A stretch of 64,000 bases of DNA from an uncultured Bacteroidales bacterium (GCA_900316305.1 ONCM01000018.1:1-64000), one strand, 5' to 3'. Shown: positions 6,939 through 15,544, counted from the first letter of the stretch. Numbers and translations: made by a program. The notes: generated by a model not told the origin, from the letters alone.

Positions 6939-7586
6939 ATGCCTATGACGAAATACCAATACATCATCGATTACTTCTCCAAGGCCCAGCCAGATGTGGC
7001 CTCCGAGTTGAATTATAGCAGTGCATACGAGCTGTTGGTGGCCACGATGTTGGCGGCGCAATGCACCGACAAGCGCGTCAACATGGTCACGCCGGCGCTC
7101 TTTGCCGCCTACCCTACCGTGTCCGATTTGGCGAAAGCCACGGAAGAGGAGGTGCTCGCATACGTAAAATCCGTATCGTACCCGAACAGCAAATCCAAAC
7201 ACCTCGTGCAGATGGCGCAAATGGCCGTCACTAACTTCAATGGGGAGATTCCCTCCACGATGGAGGAGCTCACCCAACTGCCGGGCGTTGGACGCAAAAC
7301 CGCCAATGTAGTGTTGGCTTTCGCTTTCGACCAAGCCGCCATGCCCGTGGATACGCACGTCTTCCGCGTCGCCCACCGCCTCGGACTCGTTCCCGACTCC
7401 GCCAAAACCCCGGATGCCGTCGAGAAAGTACTGGTGAAGAACTTCCCTAAAGAATACATCTCCCGCGCCCATCACTGGCTGCTTCTCCACGGCCGCTACG
7501 TCTGCACCGCCCGAAAGCCACATTGCGAAGAGTGCCCGTTGTCTCCAATTTGTCCATCCCCAAAACTACTAACTACTAACTGCTAA
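6939..7586 (+). CDS. nth: Endonuclease III (DNA glycosylase/AP lyase)
   Basis: The 215-residue base-excision-repair enzyme removes oxidised pyrimidines and cleaves the abasic site. The helix-hairpin-helix LPGVGRKTANVVL (about residues 111-123) carries the catalytic lysine, with PVDTHVFRVAHRLG bearing the catalytic aspartate just after. The 4Fe-4S ligands CTARKPHCEECPLSPIC (C-X6-C-X2-C-X5-C) close the protein. Start at 6939; the ATG at 6945 is an equally good candidate. The last residues (KLLTTNC) and the stop are encoded by the heptamer array that follows, so the native C terminus has probably been replaced or extended by repeat sequence. Fifteen bases separate it from tadA. Confidence 0.95.
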   Translation: MPMTKYQYIIDYFSKAQPDVASELNYSSAYELLVATMLAAQCTDKRVNMVTPALFAAYPTVSDLAKATEEEVLAYVKSVSYPNSKSKHLVQMAQMAVTNFNGEIPSTMEELTQLPGVGRKTANVVLAFAFDQAAMPVDTHVFRVAHRLGLVPDSAKTPDAVEKVLVKNFPKEYISRAHHWLLLHGRYVCTARKPHCEECPLSPICPSPKLLTTNC

Positions 7587-7600
7587 CTGCTAACTACTAA
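7564..7600. repeat. Heptamer array (ACTAACT/GCTAACT), overlapping the nth 3' end
   Basis: Five 7-bp units read CTACTAACTACTAACTGC and so on. The nth stop TAA (7584-7586) lies inside the array, which ends at the tadA start. Confidence 0.9.
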
Positions 7601-7601
7601 T

Positions 7602-8036
7602 ATGCTCGACGACAAATACTTCATGCGCATCGCCTTACAAGAGGCAGAAGACGCCTACGCAGAGGGAGAGATCCCTGTAGGGGCAGTCGTGGTGCTTGAC
7701 AATCAGATTATTGCCAAAGGACACAACATGACGGAAACGTTGAAGGACGTGACAGCGCACGCGGAGATGATGGCACTTACCGCCGCTGCCAACGCCTTAG
7801 GAGCAAAGTACCTGCAAGACTGCACGTTATACGTAACCTTGGAGCCATGTCTCATGTGCGCGGGCGCCATCGCCCACGCGCAAGTCAAGACCCTCGTATT
7901 CGGGGCAGCGGATCCCAAAAAGGGGTATTCAGTCTATCTCAAAGACATATTCCCCTCCAAAGCAGAAATACGCCAAGGGGTGCTGGCCGAAGAGAGTAGC
8001 CAACTGCTTAAGAATTTCTTTTTGGAACGCAGATAA
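7602..8036 (+). CDS. tadA: tRNA-specific adenosine deaminase
   Basis: The 144-residue zinc enzyme converts A34 to inosine in tRNA-Arg(ACG). The deaminase zinc motif is complete: HAEMMAL (about residues 52-58) supplies the His ligand and catalytic Glu, and PCLMCAGAI (about 82-90) supplies the two Cys ligands. Length matches the family. It lies just downstream of nth and may share its transcript. A related guanine or cytosine deaminase cannot be excluded by motif alone, but the length and GAI/FGA context fit TadA. Confidence 0.9.
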   Translation: MLDDKYFMRIALQEAEDAYAEGEIPVGAVVVLDNQIIAKGHNMTETLKDVTAHAEMMALTAAANALGAKYLQDCTLYVTLEPCLMCAGAIAHAQVKTLVFGAADPKKGYSVYLKDIFPSKAEIRQGVLAEESSQLLKNFFLERR

Positions 8037-8064
8037 AGGCTTCCAATCTTCAATACCCCATTAA

Positions 8065-9222
8065 TTACTGGACACTCTTGGCCAGTTGGAAATAGAGATC
8101 GGTGAAAATCAACGAAGAGTTTCCGTTGCGTGTCACATGGTAGGCGGCCTGATTACACAGCTCTACCATTGTGGAAATTTGCTTCAACCGCAACACATTC
8201 TGATATTTGGCCAGGATGGATTGCTCCTGGTGGGTCACCTTCAACATTCCCGGATTATGCGAATTCTGCATCAGTATATTCCTCAACATACGCAACATCA
8301 GCTGCAAGAACTGCTTCTGGTACTCCCTACCCTTTCCTATCACCTCATTGAAAACCTCCTGTGTCTGCTCGTACTGCACCTTCTCCAACGGTTGCCTCAT
8401 CGCAAACGCAACAAGGCTGTCAAAGACCGTCTCAAACTGCTGAAGCATAAGGAGTTGTTCTTCGTTATCGGTGGCAATATGGATGGCTTTGTTGTAATTT
8501 CCTTCAGAAAGGACCGCTATATCCGTCGCATCTTCTGCGGAAAGATCGGGATAACTCGTTTGCAACATTTGTGCGATTTCCGCATCGGTCAGACGGGGGA
8601 TTTTCACCAATTGCGTGCGCGACAGAATGGTGTTCAGAATCTTATCCGGCTCTTCCGAAATAAGAATGAACACCGACTTGCTTTCGGGCTCCTCCAACGT
8701 TTTCAACAGCTTCGGGGCGGCCAAATGGTACAGCCGATCAACGCACCAGAGGATATAGACCTTGTAGCCGTCTTGGTGCGAGCGCATGTTGTTATGATGC
8801 AGAATATCAGAACAATCACGCGTATTGATGGTGGCCTGCTTGTTCTCCCCGTCCAGTTCGCTCAACCAAGACTGGATATCCACGTGGAAGTCGTTTTTCA
8901 AGACAAATTCCTTGAATTCCGGGGCTAATTGCGCAGAATCCGGATCCTTCTTCACGGATTTCGTGATACAGTTGGGGAAATAGAGATGCAAATCGGGATG
9001 CGAGAGTTTGGCGTACTGCTTGCAAGAGGGACATTCGCCGCAGGAATCGTGTTCGCCGGGGTTCTCACAGCAGAGGTATTGTCCGTACGCGACCGCCAAT
9101 GCCAGCGCATGACTGCCGGGCTGTGCAAGGAAAAACTGCGCATGGGCCGCACGACCCGAGCGCACCAGATCCACGAGTTTCTGCTTTAGGGCAGCATCCG
9201 CCAAAACATCTTTAAATTGCAT
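8065..9222 (-). CDS. holB: DNA polymerase III, delta-prime-like clamp-loader subunit
   Basis: This 385-residue AAA+ family protein is a subunit of the clamp loader that places the sliding clamp on DNA. The N terminus reads MQFKDVLADAALKQKLVDLV. A zinc-binding cluster CCENPGEHDSCGECPSC follows at about residues 51-67. The P-loop position (LAQPGSHALALA, about 33-44) lacks the lysine of a Walker A motif, as expected for delta-prime, which does not hydrolyse ATP. LKTLEEPESKSVFILISEE and ILSRTQLVKI (SRC-like region) are present at about 174-205. It is the third gene of a minus-strand unit with pssA and the LOG-family gene. Confidence 0.85.
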   Translation of the reverse strand: MQFKDVLADAALKQKLVDLVRSGRAAHAQFFLAQPGSHALALAVAYGQYLCCENPGEHDSCGECPSCKQYAKLSHPDLHLYFPNCITKSVKKDPDSAQLAPEFKEFVLKNDFHVDIQSWLSELDGENKQATINTRDCSDILHHNNMRSHQDGYKVYILWCVDRLYHLAAPKLLKTLEEPESKSVFILISEEPDKILNTILSRTQLVKIPRLTDAEIAQMLQTSYPDLSAEDATDIAVLSEGNYNKAIHIATDNEEQLLMLQQFETVFDSLVAFAMRQPLEKVQYEQTQEVFNEVIGKGREYQKQFLQLMLRMLRNILMQNSHNPGMLKVTHQEQSILAKYQNVLRLKQISTMVELCNQAAYHVTRNGNSSLIFTDLYFQLAKSVQ

Positions 9223-9234
9223 AGTACCAGTATT

Positions 9235-9822
9235 TTAGTGTCTGATTTTTTCTAACCAAGAACGGTCGTTCGTATTCTCGTAAGTATCCAGTTTGTAGAA
9301 AAGCTCGTCCAAATTCTCCGCATGGATCAGCAGACAGCGGTGGAACGGACGCAAAAAGCCTTCCTCCATGAACTTATCCAACTGTTTGATTAAGAAATCA
9401 TAGTAACCCATATAGTTATAGATGACGATGGGCTTGCTGTGCATCCCCAACTGCGCGTCGGTGACCATCTCGAAAAGTTCGTCCATGGTACCATAGCTGC
9501 CGGGGAATATCACGAATGCATCCGCGCGCTCTTCCAACAGCTGCTTGCGCTCGCTCATCGTCTTTACCAAAATCATTTCGGTGAGATTGGTGGCCAGCAC
9601 CTCGCCTTGAGTGAAGAAGTCGGGAGCCACGCCAATGACTTTTCCGCCATGGTTAAGGCAGGCATCCGCCGCCGCCCCCATCAATCCGATGGAACCGCCC
9701 CCATAGTAAAGGGTCAGCTGCTTCAGAGCACACAATTTACCAAAGCGAGCCGCCTCCTGCGCGTAGGCAGGGTTACTGCCCGTGGATGAACCACAATACA
9801 AAGCTAAAGATTGATATTTCAT
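9235..9822 (-). CDS. LOG-family nucleoside-monophosphate phosphoribohydrolase (TIGR00730 type)
   Basis: The 195-residue protein shows the LOG family pattern: SLALYCGSSTG at the N terminus, LYYGGGSIGLMGAAADA (about 38-54), KTMSERKQLL (about 89-98) and PGSYGTMDELFE (about 108-119), a variant of the usual PGGxGTxxE. Members hydrolyse cytokinin-type or purine nucleoside monophosphates to free base and ribose phosphate; older annotations call them lysine decarboxylases, for which there is no support. Its ATG overlaps the pssA stop by four bases (9819-9822), and holB starts 12 bases downstream, so the three genes are probably one operon. Confidence 0.85.
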   Translation of the reverse strand: MKYQSLALYCGSSTGSNPAYAQEAARFGKLCALKQLTLYYGGGSIGLMGAAADACLNHGGKVIGVAPDFFTQGEVLATNLTEMILVKTMSERKQLLEERADAFVIFPGSYGTMDELFEMVTDAQLGMHSKPIVIYNYMGYYDFLIKQLDKFMEEGFLRPFHRCLLIHAENLDELFYKLDTYENTNDRSWLEKIRH

Positions 9823-10550
9823 ATTACTTCCAAATTCGTTAAGGTGTGATAAAAAATGGAAATGAGCAGGTAACCGAAGATGATCAACGGAAACGCGCCC
9901 AGCTTGAAGACAAAGAAGAGAACCAGTCCGACCAGAAGAATGAGATAACGGGCGATATTCATTCCAGTGAGCTTGAAGTTCTTGAATTTCAGGGAGATCA
10001 TATTGATCGGAGTAACCAAGAGGAAAGCAAAGAAGATGGCGAACACGAGCACCACCCAGTAATTGTTCAGCATGGTGACATGCTCGGATGCAGCGGGAAT
10101 GAAACCCAGAAAGAGGGCATTCGCCGGCGTGGGCATCCCGATGAAGTTCTCCGTCTGTTTGGTGTCAATGTTGAAGCGCGCCAGACGCACCGCCGAGAGA
10201 GCCGGCACGAGGAAAACCAAATAGGAACATAAAAAGACAAAATGGGTCTGTGAGGCTGGTGGCATCTGGAAATAACAGATCGTCAGCCATTTATAGACAA
10301 TCATCGTCGGAGCGACACCAAAAGAGACCACATCGGAGAGGGAATCGAGCTCCTTGCCGATGGCCGATGTAACCTTCAGAATTCGGGCACTGAGGCCGTC
10401 GCAGAAGTCGAAGACGGCGGCGACCACGATCCAGATGGCGGCGAAGGTGAGATTGCCGTTCAGTGAGGCCATCGTGGAGAAACACCCGCAGACCAGGTTG
10501 AGACAGGTCAGGGTGTTGGGGATATGCTGTTTGATGTTGATTTTGACCAT
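9819..10550 (-). CDS. pssA: CDP-diacylglycerol-serine O-phosphatidyltransferase
   Basis: The 243-residue inner-membrane enzyme makes phosphatidylserine, precursor of phosphatidylethanolamine. The CDP-alcohol phosphotransferase motif is intact: DGLSARILKVTSAIGKELD followed by SLSD (about residues 49-71), with the spacing DG-X2-AR-X8-G-X3-D-X3-D. Several membrane segments follow (about 95-115, 148-185 and 203-235). It is first in a minus-strand operon with the LOG-family gene and holB. Upstream lie a TTGACTA heptamer stretch and a REP-like element, and no clear -7 box is visible near its start. Confidence 0.92.
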   Translation of the reverse strand: MVKINIKQHIPNTLTCLNLVCGCFSTMASLNGNLTFAAIWIVVAAVFDFCDGLSARILKVTSAIGKELDSLSDVVSFGVAPTMIVYKWLTICYFQMPPASQTHFVFLCSYLVFLVPALSAVRLARFNIDTKQTENFIGMPTPANALFLGFIPAASEHVTMLNNYWVVLVFAIFFAFLLVTPINMISLKFKNFKLTGMNIARYLILLVGLVLFFVFKLGAFPLIIFGYLLISIFYHTLTNLEVI

Positions 10551-10570
10551 AGAACTTTGACTATTGACTG

Positions 10571-10637
10571 TTGATCCTAGGGCTCCGCTTCGCTACGCCC
10601 TAGGTTAACACGTGTCGGGCTTTCAGCCCTCTTGGAA
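10571..10637 (+). repeat. REP-like double hairpin, copy B
   Basis: Hairpin CCTAGGGC/GCCCTAGG (10576-10583 with 10597-10604) has a loop TCCGCTTCGCTAC, then the linker TTAACACGTGTC, the hairpin GGGCT-TTC-AGCCC (10617-10629) and the tail TCTTGGAA. It has the same plan as copies A, C and D. Confidence 0.85.
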
Positions 10638-10671
10638 TAACTGCTAACTGCTAACTGCTAACTACTAACTA
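10638..10671. repeat. Heptamer array (CTAACTG/CTAACTA) touching the SPOR-gene stop
   Basis: Four to five 7-bp units end at the stop TAG (10669-10671, minus strand) of the HU/SPOR gene, which reads AAA TAG TTAGTAG into the array. Confidence 0.9.
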
Positions 10672-11838
10672 TTTAAGTACCCAATATCCGGAATTAATCC
10701 CTTTCGCGAAGGATTCCGCTTCCGCTTCGGTGTTGAAAACGCCGATGCAGACACGCAGGTTCTTCACGCCGTCCTGCTTGAGGATTTTGGGCGAATACTG
10801 ATCGAGCTTTTTCTGGCGGATGTGGCGGATGACATCGCTTTCCGACGGGAAACTGCCGGCTATGACATAGTAGTGTCCCTGTTCGAACTGGATGTAGTCG
10901 TATTTGCCGTCTGTGGATTGCTTGGCAACCGCCGGGGTATAGGTCATGGGCTTGGGTTCGGGTTCGGAAACTGTCTCCTCGGGCGAATCATTATTTTCCT
11001 CTACAGGTTCGGGCTTCGTAATCTCGTCAACGGTGGCGGTGGCATCCGCATTATCATCAGGCGCAACCACCTGCTCCACAGGCTGTTTCCGGTCTTTCCA
11101 TTGCTGATAATAACCCATCAGCTTGTCCTTGAAGATGTAGCTCAAAACACCCAATACAATGAGAATCAACAGGATAACCCACAACCACGCCAAACCGTGC
11201 CGTTTCTTGTGGTCATCCTCCTCTTCATCCTCCTCTTCATCGTCTTCTTCATCGTCCTCATCGTCCTTCATCGCCTCTTCGGGTTCAATCTCCACGACGG
11301 GCTCTGGTTCGACCACCGGCTCAGGTTCAACGACATTCATCTTCTCATCGTCCTTCATCGTCACCTCGGGTTCCGGTTCCACGACGGGTTCTGGTTCGGT
11401 AACCGGCTCTGGTTCCACGACCGGAATAGACACCACGTGTTTGACATCAATCGGTTCCATTCCCTCAAACTGACTGTTCAACTGCGGGATGATGGCGCTC
11501 TCGAAGGTGAGATTTCCCTTCTTGTCGAGCATGAACGTGCCAAAATCCTCGTACGTCACCGACTTGTTGTTCTGCAAGGCAGTCAGCAGTTCGTTGACCC
11601 ACGCCGTGATCTGCTCGTTAGCCTCCGTAAACAGGCATTGCACGTCGCGACTGATCTGGTTGGCCAGCGCGAAATTGTTCTCCTCGCTATCATTCTGCGA
11701 GAAAACAACCTCATTGTAAGGCGGTTGTAAGGTATCGCCTTCCAGTGCGGCGTGTCGCAACCGAATGCGGAACGACCCGAGCCGCTCGATGAAGACGTAT
11801 TCTTCCTTTTGAAGGGTTTTGAGGATGTAGGGTATCAT
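10669..11838 (-). CDS. HU-CCDC81-like domain / transmembrane / SPOR-domain protein
   Basis: The 389-residue protein has three parts. Residues about 1-130 resemble the bacterial HU-CCDC81 pair of HU-like domains (MIPYILKTLQKEEYVFIERLGSF; VTYEDFGTFMLDKKGNLTFE). Residues about 145-210 are acidic repeats of PEPVVEPEP type and a run of Asp/Glu. A single transmembrane helix lies at about 214-236 (LAWLWVILLILIVLGVLSYIF). After another Pro/Glu-rich linker, residues about 310-389 form a SPOR domain (YYVIAGSFPSESDVIRHIRQKKL, KNLRVCIGVFNTEAEAESFA) that should bind denuded peptidoglycan in the periplasm. The topology places the HU-like half in the cytoplasm, so it may link nucleoid or an internal partner to the division septum. 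Partner unknown. Confidence 0.8.
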   Translation of the reverse strand: MIPYILKTLQKEEYVFIERLGSFRIRLRHAALEGDTLQPPYNEVVFSQNDSEENNFALANQISRDVQCLFTEANEQITAWVNELLTALQNNKSVTYEDFGTFMLDKKGNLTFESAIIPQLNSQFEGMEPIDVKHVVSIPVVEPEPVTEPEPVVEPEPEVTMKDDEKMNVVEPEPVVEPEPVVEIEPEEAMKDDEDDEEDDEEEDEEEDDHKKRHGLAWLWVILLILIVLGVLSYIFKDKLMGYYQQWKDRKQPVEQVVAPDDNADATATVDEITKPEPVEENNDSPEETVSEPEPKPMTYTPAVAKQSTDGKYDYIQFEQGHYYVIAGSFPSESDVIRHIRQKKLDQYSPKILKQDGVKNLRVCIGVFNTEAEAESFAKGINSGYWVLK

Positions 11839-11992
11839 TTAGTTTAAGGTTTATAGTTTATAGTTTAGGGTTTAGAGGTTTAGGAGCTTAGGAGCTTAGG
11901 AGCTTAGAAGGTTAGAAGGTTAGGAGGTTAGATGAGAAGATGAGGATAAGCCAACTGCCAACTGCTAACTACTAACTACTAACTACTAACTT
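11839..11992. repeat. Composite of 7- and 8-bp arrays between the SPOR gene and kdsB
   Basis: In order: TTTATAG heptamers (about 11847-11875), an octamer array TTAGGAGC/TTAGAAGG (about 11878-11930), an A/G-rich spacer, then CTAACTA heptamers (about 11955-11992). The last reach into kdsB, encoding its final residues LVVSS and the stop at 11972-11974. Confidence 0.85.
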
Positions 11993-12706
11993 CTCAAGGT
12001 CTTCGGGGGTATCGACACCTATCCCTTGGTAGTCGCATTCCAACGCGCGGATGGTGTAGCCGTTTTCGAGCCAGCGGAGCTGTTCGAGTTTCTCACTGTT
12101 CTCAAGTTCGGAGGTCGGGAGCTGCACAATCTGCTTCAACACACCGTAACGATAAGCATAGATGCCGATGTGGCGGTAGTAGCTTTTCGGAGGAGTTGCT
12201 CCATCACGCAGGTAAGGAATTGGCAGTCGGCTGAAATAGAGCACGTTGCCGTTTTTCGCCTTCACCACCTTGACTACATTCGGGTCGTGCAGTAGCTTGT
12301 TGTCATTGAACGGGTTGACCAGCGTGGCAATCTGCACGGAAGGGTCCTCGAAGGAGCTGGCGAGCAAGTGGATCTCCTTCGGGGAAATCAGCGGTTCGTC
12401 GCCCTGTATATTGATAACCACGTCGTTATCATTGGGTTGCATCGCCAATGCCGCCTCGCCACAACGGTCGGTGCCGGAGGCGTGGTCGGGGGAGGTCATC
12501 GCCACCCTACCGCCAAACCCTCGCACACAGTCCGCGATGCGCTCGTCGTCCGTGGCCACGGCAAGTTCCCGAACCTCAGACGATTGCACACGCTCATATA
12601 CCCATTGCACCATCGGTTTGCCGTTGATCAGGGCCAACGGTTTGCCAGGGAAACGGGAGGAGGCGTAACGGGCGGGGATGATGCCGAAAACGTTGAAATC
12701 TCGCAT
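11972..12706 (-). CDS. kdsB: 3-deoxy-manno-octulosonate cytidylyltransferase (CMP-Kdo synthetase)
   Basis: The 244-residue enzyme couples Kdo to CMP for lipopolysaccharide inner-core synthesis. The nucleotidyltransferase signature IIPARYASSRFPGKPL is at residues about 8-23; ELAVATDDERI, MTSPDHASGTDRC, VINIQGDEPLI and YYRHIGIYAYR follow in family order. I start at the ATG at 12706 (MRDFNVFGII); an ATG 40 codons upstream adds an unrelated tail that runs through a palindromic repeat. The C terminus EDLEKLVVSS ends in residues encoded by a heptamer array. Together with lptD in this window it indicates a normal LPS outer membrane. Confidence 0.95.
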   Translation of the reverse strand: MRDFNVFGIIPARYASSRFPGKPLALINGKPMVQWVYERVQSSEVRELAVATDDERIADCVRGFGGRVAMTSPDHASGTDRCGEAALAMQPNDNDVVINIQGDEPLISPKEIHLLASSFEDPSVQIATLVNPFNDNKLLHDPNVVKVVKAKNGNVLYFSRLPIPYLRDGATPPKSYYRHIGIYAYRYGVLKQIVQLPTSELENSEKLEQLRWLENGYTIRALECDYQGIGVDTPEDLEKLVVSS

Positions 12707-12732
12707 AATGTTCAATCTTTTCGTTCTCCGTT

Positions 12733-12760
12733 GTAGAGACGTGCCATGGCGCGTCTCTAC
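12733..12760. repeat. GTAGAGACG palindrome, copy 1
   Basis: GTAGAGACGTGCC pairs with GGCGCGTCTCTAC (12733-12745 with 12748-12760; one mismatch). It lies between the kinase gene at 12786 (downstream side) and kdsB. Related palindromes occur at 41966, 43163 and 61611. Confidence 0.8.
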
Positions 12761-12785
12761 AGGCCGGGGTGACGTGTTAATAGCC

Positions 12786-13403
12786 TTATTTGAATAACCC
12801 GTATAATTCGGTATCGATTTTTTCAATGATCACCCCGAAATCCTCGGGACGTTCAGCGAATTTCAATTTGTTGACATCCACCACGAGGAGCTTGCCATCT
12901 TGGTAGTGATCTATCCAATCGTTATACAAATTGTTAAGATTCTCCAGATAGGACAGGCTGATGTCGCCCTCGTAGGCGCGTCCGCGCTTGAGAATTTGGG
13001 AGATCAGCGTCTCCACGTCCGCCTTGAGGTAGATGAGCAGATCCGGCGGCTGCAGAAACTTCTTCATCAGTTCGAACAGCGAGGCGTAATTCTCAAAATC
13101 GCGGGAGGCCATCAGCTCCATCTTGTGGAGGTTGGGCGCGAAAATGTACGCATCCTCATAAATGGTGCGATCTTGGATCACGTCTTTCTTGCGCTGACGG
13201 ATGTCCAGCACCTGACGGAAGCGACTGTTCAAGAAATAGATTTGGATATTGAACGACCAGCGTTGCATATCCTGATAAAAGCTGGCGAGATAGGGGTTGT
13301 CCTCCACGCTCTCGTAGAGGGCCTCCCATCCGTAATGCTTGGCCAGCATCCCTGTTAATGTTGTTTTTCCGGATCCGATATTTCCGGCGACAGCTATATG
13401 CAT
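12786..13403 (-). CDS. Deoxynucleoside kinase (dAK/dGK type)
   Basis: The 205-residue salvage enzyme phosphorylates deoxynucleosides. It shows a P-loop IAVAGNIGSGKTTL (residues about 3-16), substrate-site YESVEDNPYLASFYQD (about 31-46), the DRS-like motif QDRTIYEDAYIFA (about 77-89) and a lid with PPDLLIYLKADVETLISQILKRGR (about 119-142). Length fits the bacterial deoxyadenosine/deoxyguanosine kinase family; exact substrate preference is not visible. It starts 24 bases after the OPT transporter stop, so the two may be cotranscribed. Confidence 0.9.
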   Translation of the reverse strand: MHIAVAGNIGSGKTTLTGMLAKHYGWEALYESVEDNPYLASFYQDMQRWSFNIQIYFLNSRFRQVLDIRQRKKDVIQDRTIYEDAYIFAPNLHKMELMASRDFENYASLFELMKKFLQPPDLLIYLKADVETLISQILKRGRAYEGDISLSYLENLNNLYNDWIDHYQDGKLLVVDVNKLKFAERPEDFGVIIEKIDTELYGLFK

Positions 13404-13427
13404 TTCTTAATGGTTATTGGTTATAGG

Positions 13428-15446
13428 TTATTGAAGGGGTTTTTCGGTACGGGTCGCGTGGAAGAAGAGGTAGCAGCACAATCCCACGAACATCACGATG
13501 GCGAGGATGTTGTACATCGGGGTGCCGATGTAGTCTGCCATGAAGGTGGGTTCGACACCGGCGTACTTAAGGATGGCGCTGAGGACACCCATGATGGCAC
13601 CGCCTGCGAGCAGACCGGAGGCGAGGAGCGTGCCCTTCTCGGCGCGTTGTTTGTTGATGGCCTCATCCGTACTGCGGGTCTTCACCAGCCAAGCCAGGAA
13701 TCCGCCGACGAGCAACGGCAGGTTGAGTTGCAACGGGATAAACATACCGAGGGAGAAGGCGAGCGCGGGAACACCGATGACATCCAGGAGGATAGCCAGC
13801 ACAGCACCCACGATATAGAGAATCCACGGAGTGGATCCACCGTACATCATCGGCTCGATGATGGCCGCCATGGCGTTGGCCTGCGGGGCCACGAGGGCAT
13901 TCTCACCTGTATATCCGTAAGTCTTTGAGAGCAACATGATGACAGCACCGACGGTCAACGCGGAGACGAATGTGCCGACGAACTTGAAGGCTTGCTGTTT
14001 GTAGGGCGAAGTGCCGATCCAGTAACCGACTTTCAGGTCGGTGATAAAGCCACCGGCCATGGAGAGCGCGGAACAGACGATGCCGCCCACCACCAATGCG
14101 GTGATGATGCCTGTGGCACCGCTCAAACCGACAGAAGCAAGGATGAAGGAGCTGAGAATCAGCGTCATCATCGTCATGCCAGAGACCGGGTTGGTACCCA
14201 CCGTAGCGATAGCTGTAGCGGCAACCGTCGTGAACAGGAAGGCGAAAAGGAAGACCACTAACAGGGCTACCAGCACCTGCGTGAAATTCATGCTCATACC
14301 GCCGAAGAGGAAGAAGAGCACCATCATCACGATGACGGCGAGGAAGCCGAAGAGGATGATCTTCATGGAGAGGTCGCGTTGAGTGCGTAAGACCACATTG
14401 GAAGCCGTAGCATTCTTACCAGCCTTCAGCGCGACACCCACGGATTTCTTGATGACGCCCGCCGATTTGATCACGCCGAGGATACCGGCCATGGCAATAC
14501 CGCCGATGCCGATGTAACGCACATATCCTGAGAAAATTAAGTCAGGGTCGAGAGTACTCATGGCCGTGGCCACACCATCAACCTCAATCATGCCGTAGTG
14601 TCCCAACAGCGGGGTCAGCACCCACCAAGAGAGGGCAGAACCGGCACAGATGATAGCGGCGTATTTCAGACCAATCAGGTAGCCGGTGCCCAACAGGATG
14701 GACTCGGCGCTCATCTTGAAAACATACTTGTGGTTCATGGCCAGCTGTTCGCCCCAACCCGCCATGCGCGTGGAGATGGTGTCGGCCCAGAAGTGGAAAG
14801 TGGTCATCAGGAAGTCGTAAAGACCGCCAACCAAACCGCTGATCAACAGTAATTTGGCTTGATTACCGCCCTTTGCACCCGACACGATAATTTCCGTGGT
14901 GGCAGTGGCTTCGGGGAACGGGTACTTGCCGTGCATGTCGGAGACGAAGTATTTGCGGAACGGAATCAGGAACAGGATGCCCAGGAAGCCGCCGAGCAAC
15001 GACGACATGAAAATCTGGAAGAAATTGACCTGGATTTCCGCGCCTGCCACGGGGTTGGTCTCCTTGATGATGTAGATGGCCGGCAGCGTGAAGATGGCAC
15101 CTGCCACAATCACGCCGGAACTGGCGCCAATGGATTGGATGATCACATTTTCCGACAACGGACTCTTCCGTTTCGCAATCGTGGAGATACCCACAGCGAT
15201 GATGGCGATGGGGATGGCCGCCTCGAAGACCTGACCGAATCGCAGACCGGAGTAGGCGGTAGCAGCGGAAAAGATGACCGCCATCAAGATGCCCCAGAAG
15301 ATGGTCCAGGCGTTGAGTTCGGGATATTGCTTGTCAGACAAAAGGATAGGTTTATACTCTTCGCCCTCCTTGAGCTCCCGATACGCGTTTTCGGGAAGTT
15401 TGATTTCGTTTTCGGGTTCTTCAATTGTAGTTTTTTCTTCTTCCAT
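13428..15446 (-). CDS. OPT-family oligopeptide transporter
   Basis: This 672-residue polytopic membrane protein belongs to the oligopeptide transporter (OPT) family. After a charged cytoplasmic N terminus (residues about 1-45) come about 14 or more hydrophobic segments, starting with LNAWTIFWGILMAVIFSAATAYSGLRFGQVFEAAIPIAI. Family-like elements include SIGASSGVIVAGAIFTLPAIYII (about 118-140), KYPFPEATATTEIIVSGAKGG (about 175-195), and later TAIATVGTNPVSGMTMMTLI and GVPALAFSLGMFIPLQLNLPLLVGG. It probably imports short peptides by proton coupling, suited to an amino-acid-fermenting lifestyle. Start chosen at 15446 (MEEEKTT); an ATG five codons upstream is also possible. Confidence 0.9.
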   Translation of the reverse strand: MEEEKTTIEEPENEIKLPENAYRELKEGEEYKPILLSDKQYPELNAWTIFWGILMAVIFSAATAYSGLRFGQVFEAAIPIAIIAVGISTIAKRKSPLSENVIIQSIGASSGVIVAGAIFTLPAIYIIKETNPVAGAEIQVNFFQIFMSSLLGGFLGILFLIPFRKYFVSDMHGKYPFPEATATTEIIVSGAKGGNQAKLLLISGLVGGLYDFLMTTFHFWADTISTRMAGWGEQLAMNHKYVFKMSAESILLGTGYLIGLKYAAIICAGSALSWWVLTPLLGHYGMIEVDGVATAMSTLDPDLIFSGYVRYIGIGGIAMAGILGVIKSAGVIKKSVGVALKAGKNATASNVVLRTQRDLSMKIILFGFLAVIVMMVLFFLFGGMSMNFTQVLVALLVVFLFAFLFTTVAATAIATVGTNPVSGMTMMTLILSSFILASVGLSGATGIITALVVGGIVCSALSMAGGFITDLKVGYWIGTSPYKQQAFKFVGTFVSALTVGAVIMLLSKTYGYTGENALVAPQANAMAAIIEPMMYGGSTPWILYIVGAVLAILLDVIGVPALAFSLGMFIPLQLNLPLLVGGFLAWLVKTRSTDEAINKQRAEKGTLLASGLLAGGAIMGVLSAILKYAGVEPTFMADYIGTPMYNILAIVMFVGLCCYLFFHATRTEKPLQ

Positions 15447-15544
15447 ATTGTTAATTTTCAATTATTTGTCATTTACGTCAAATGGATTTCCGGCATAATC
15501 GCACCCACAATCCCCCACCCAGCGTTCCATCCAAAAACAATCTG

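Noticed and set aside
9235..9822. Lysine decarboxylase
   Set aside because: Older name for LOG-type proteins; the sequence has the LOG signature and no PLP-enzyme motifs.
12707..12826. N-terminal extension of KdsB
   Set aside because: The added 40 residues run through a palindromic repeat and precede the conserved start IIPARYASSRFPGKPL that homologues have near residue 5.
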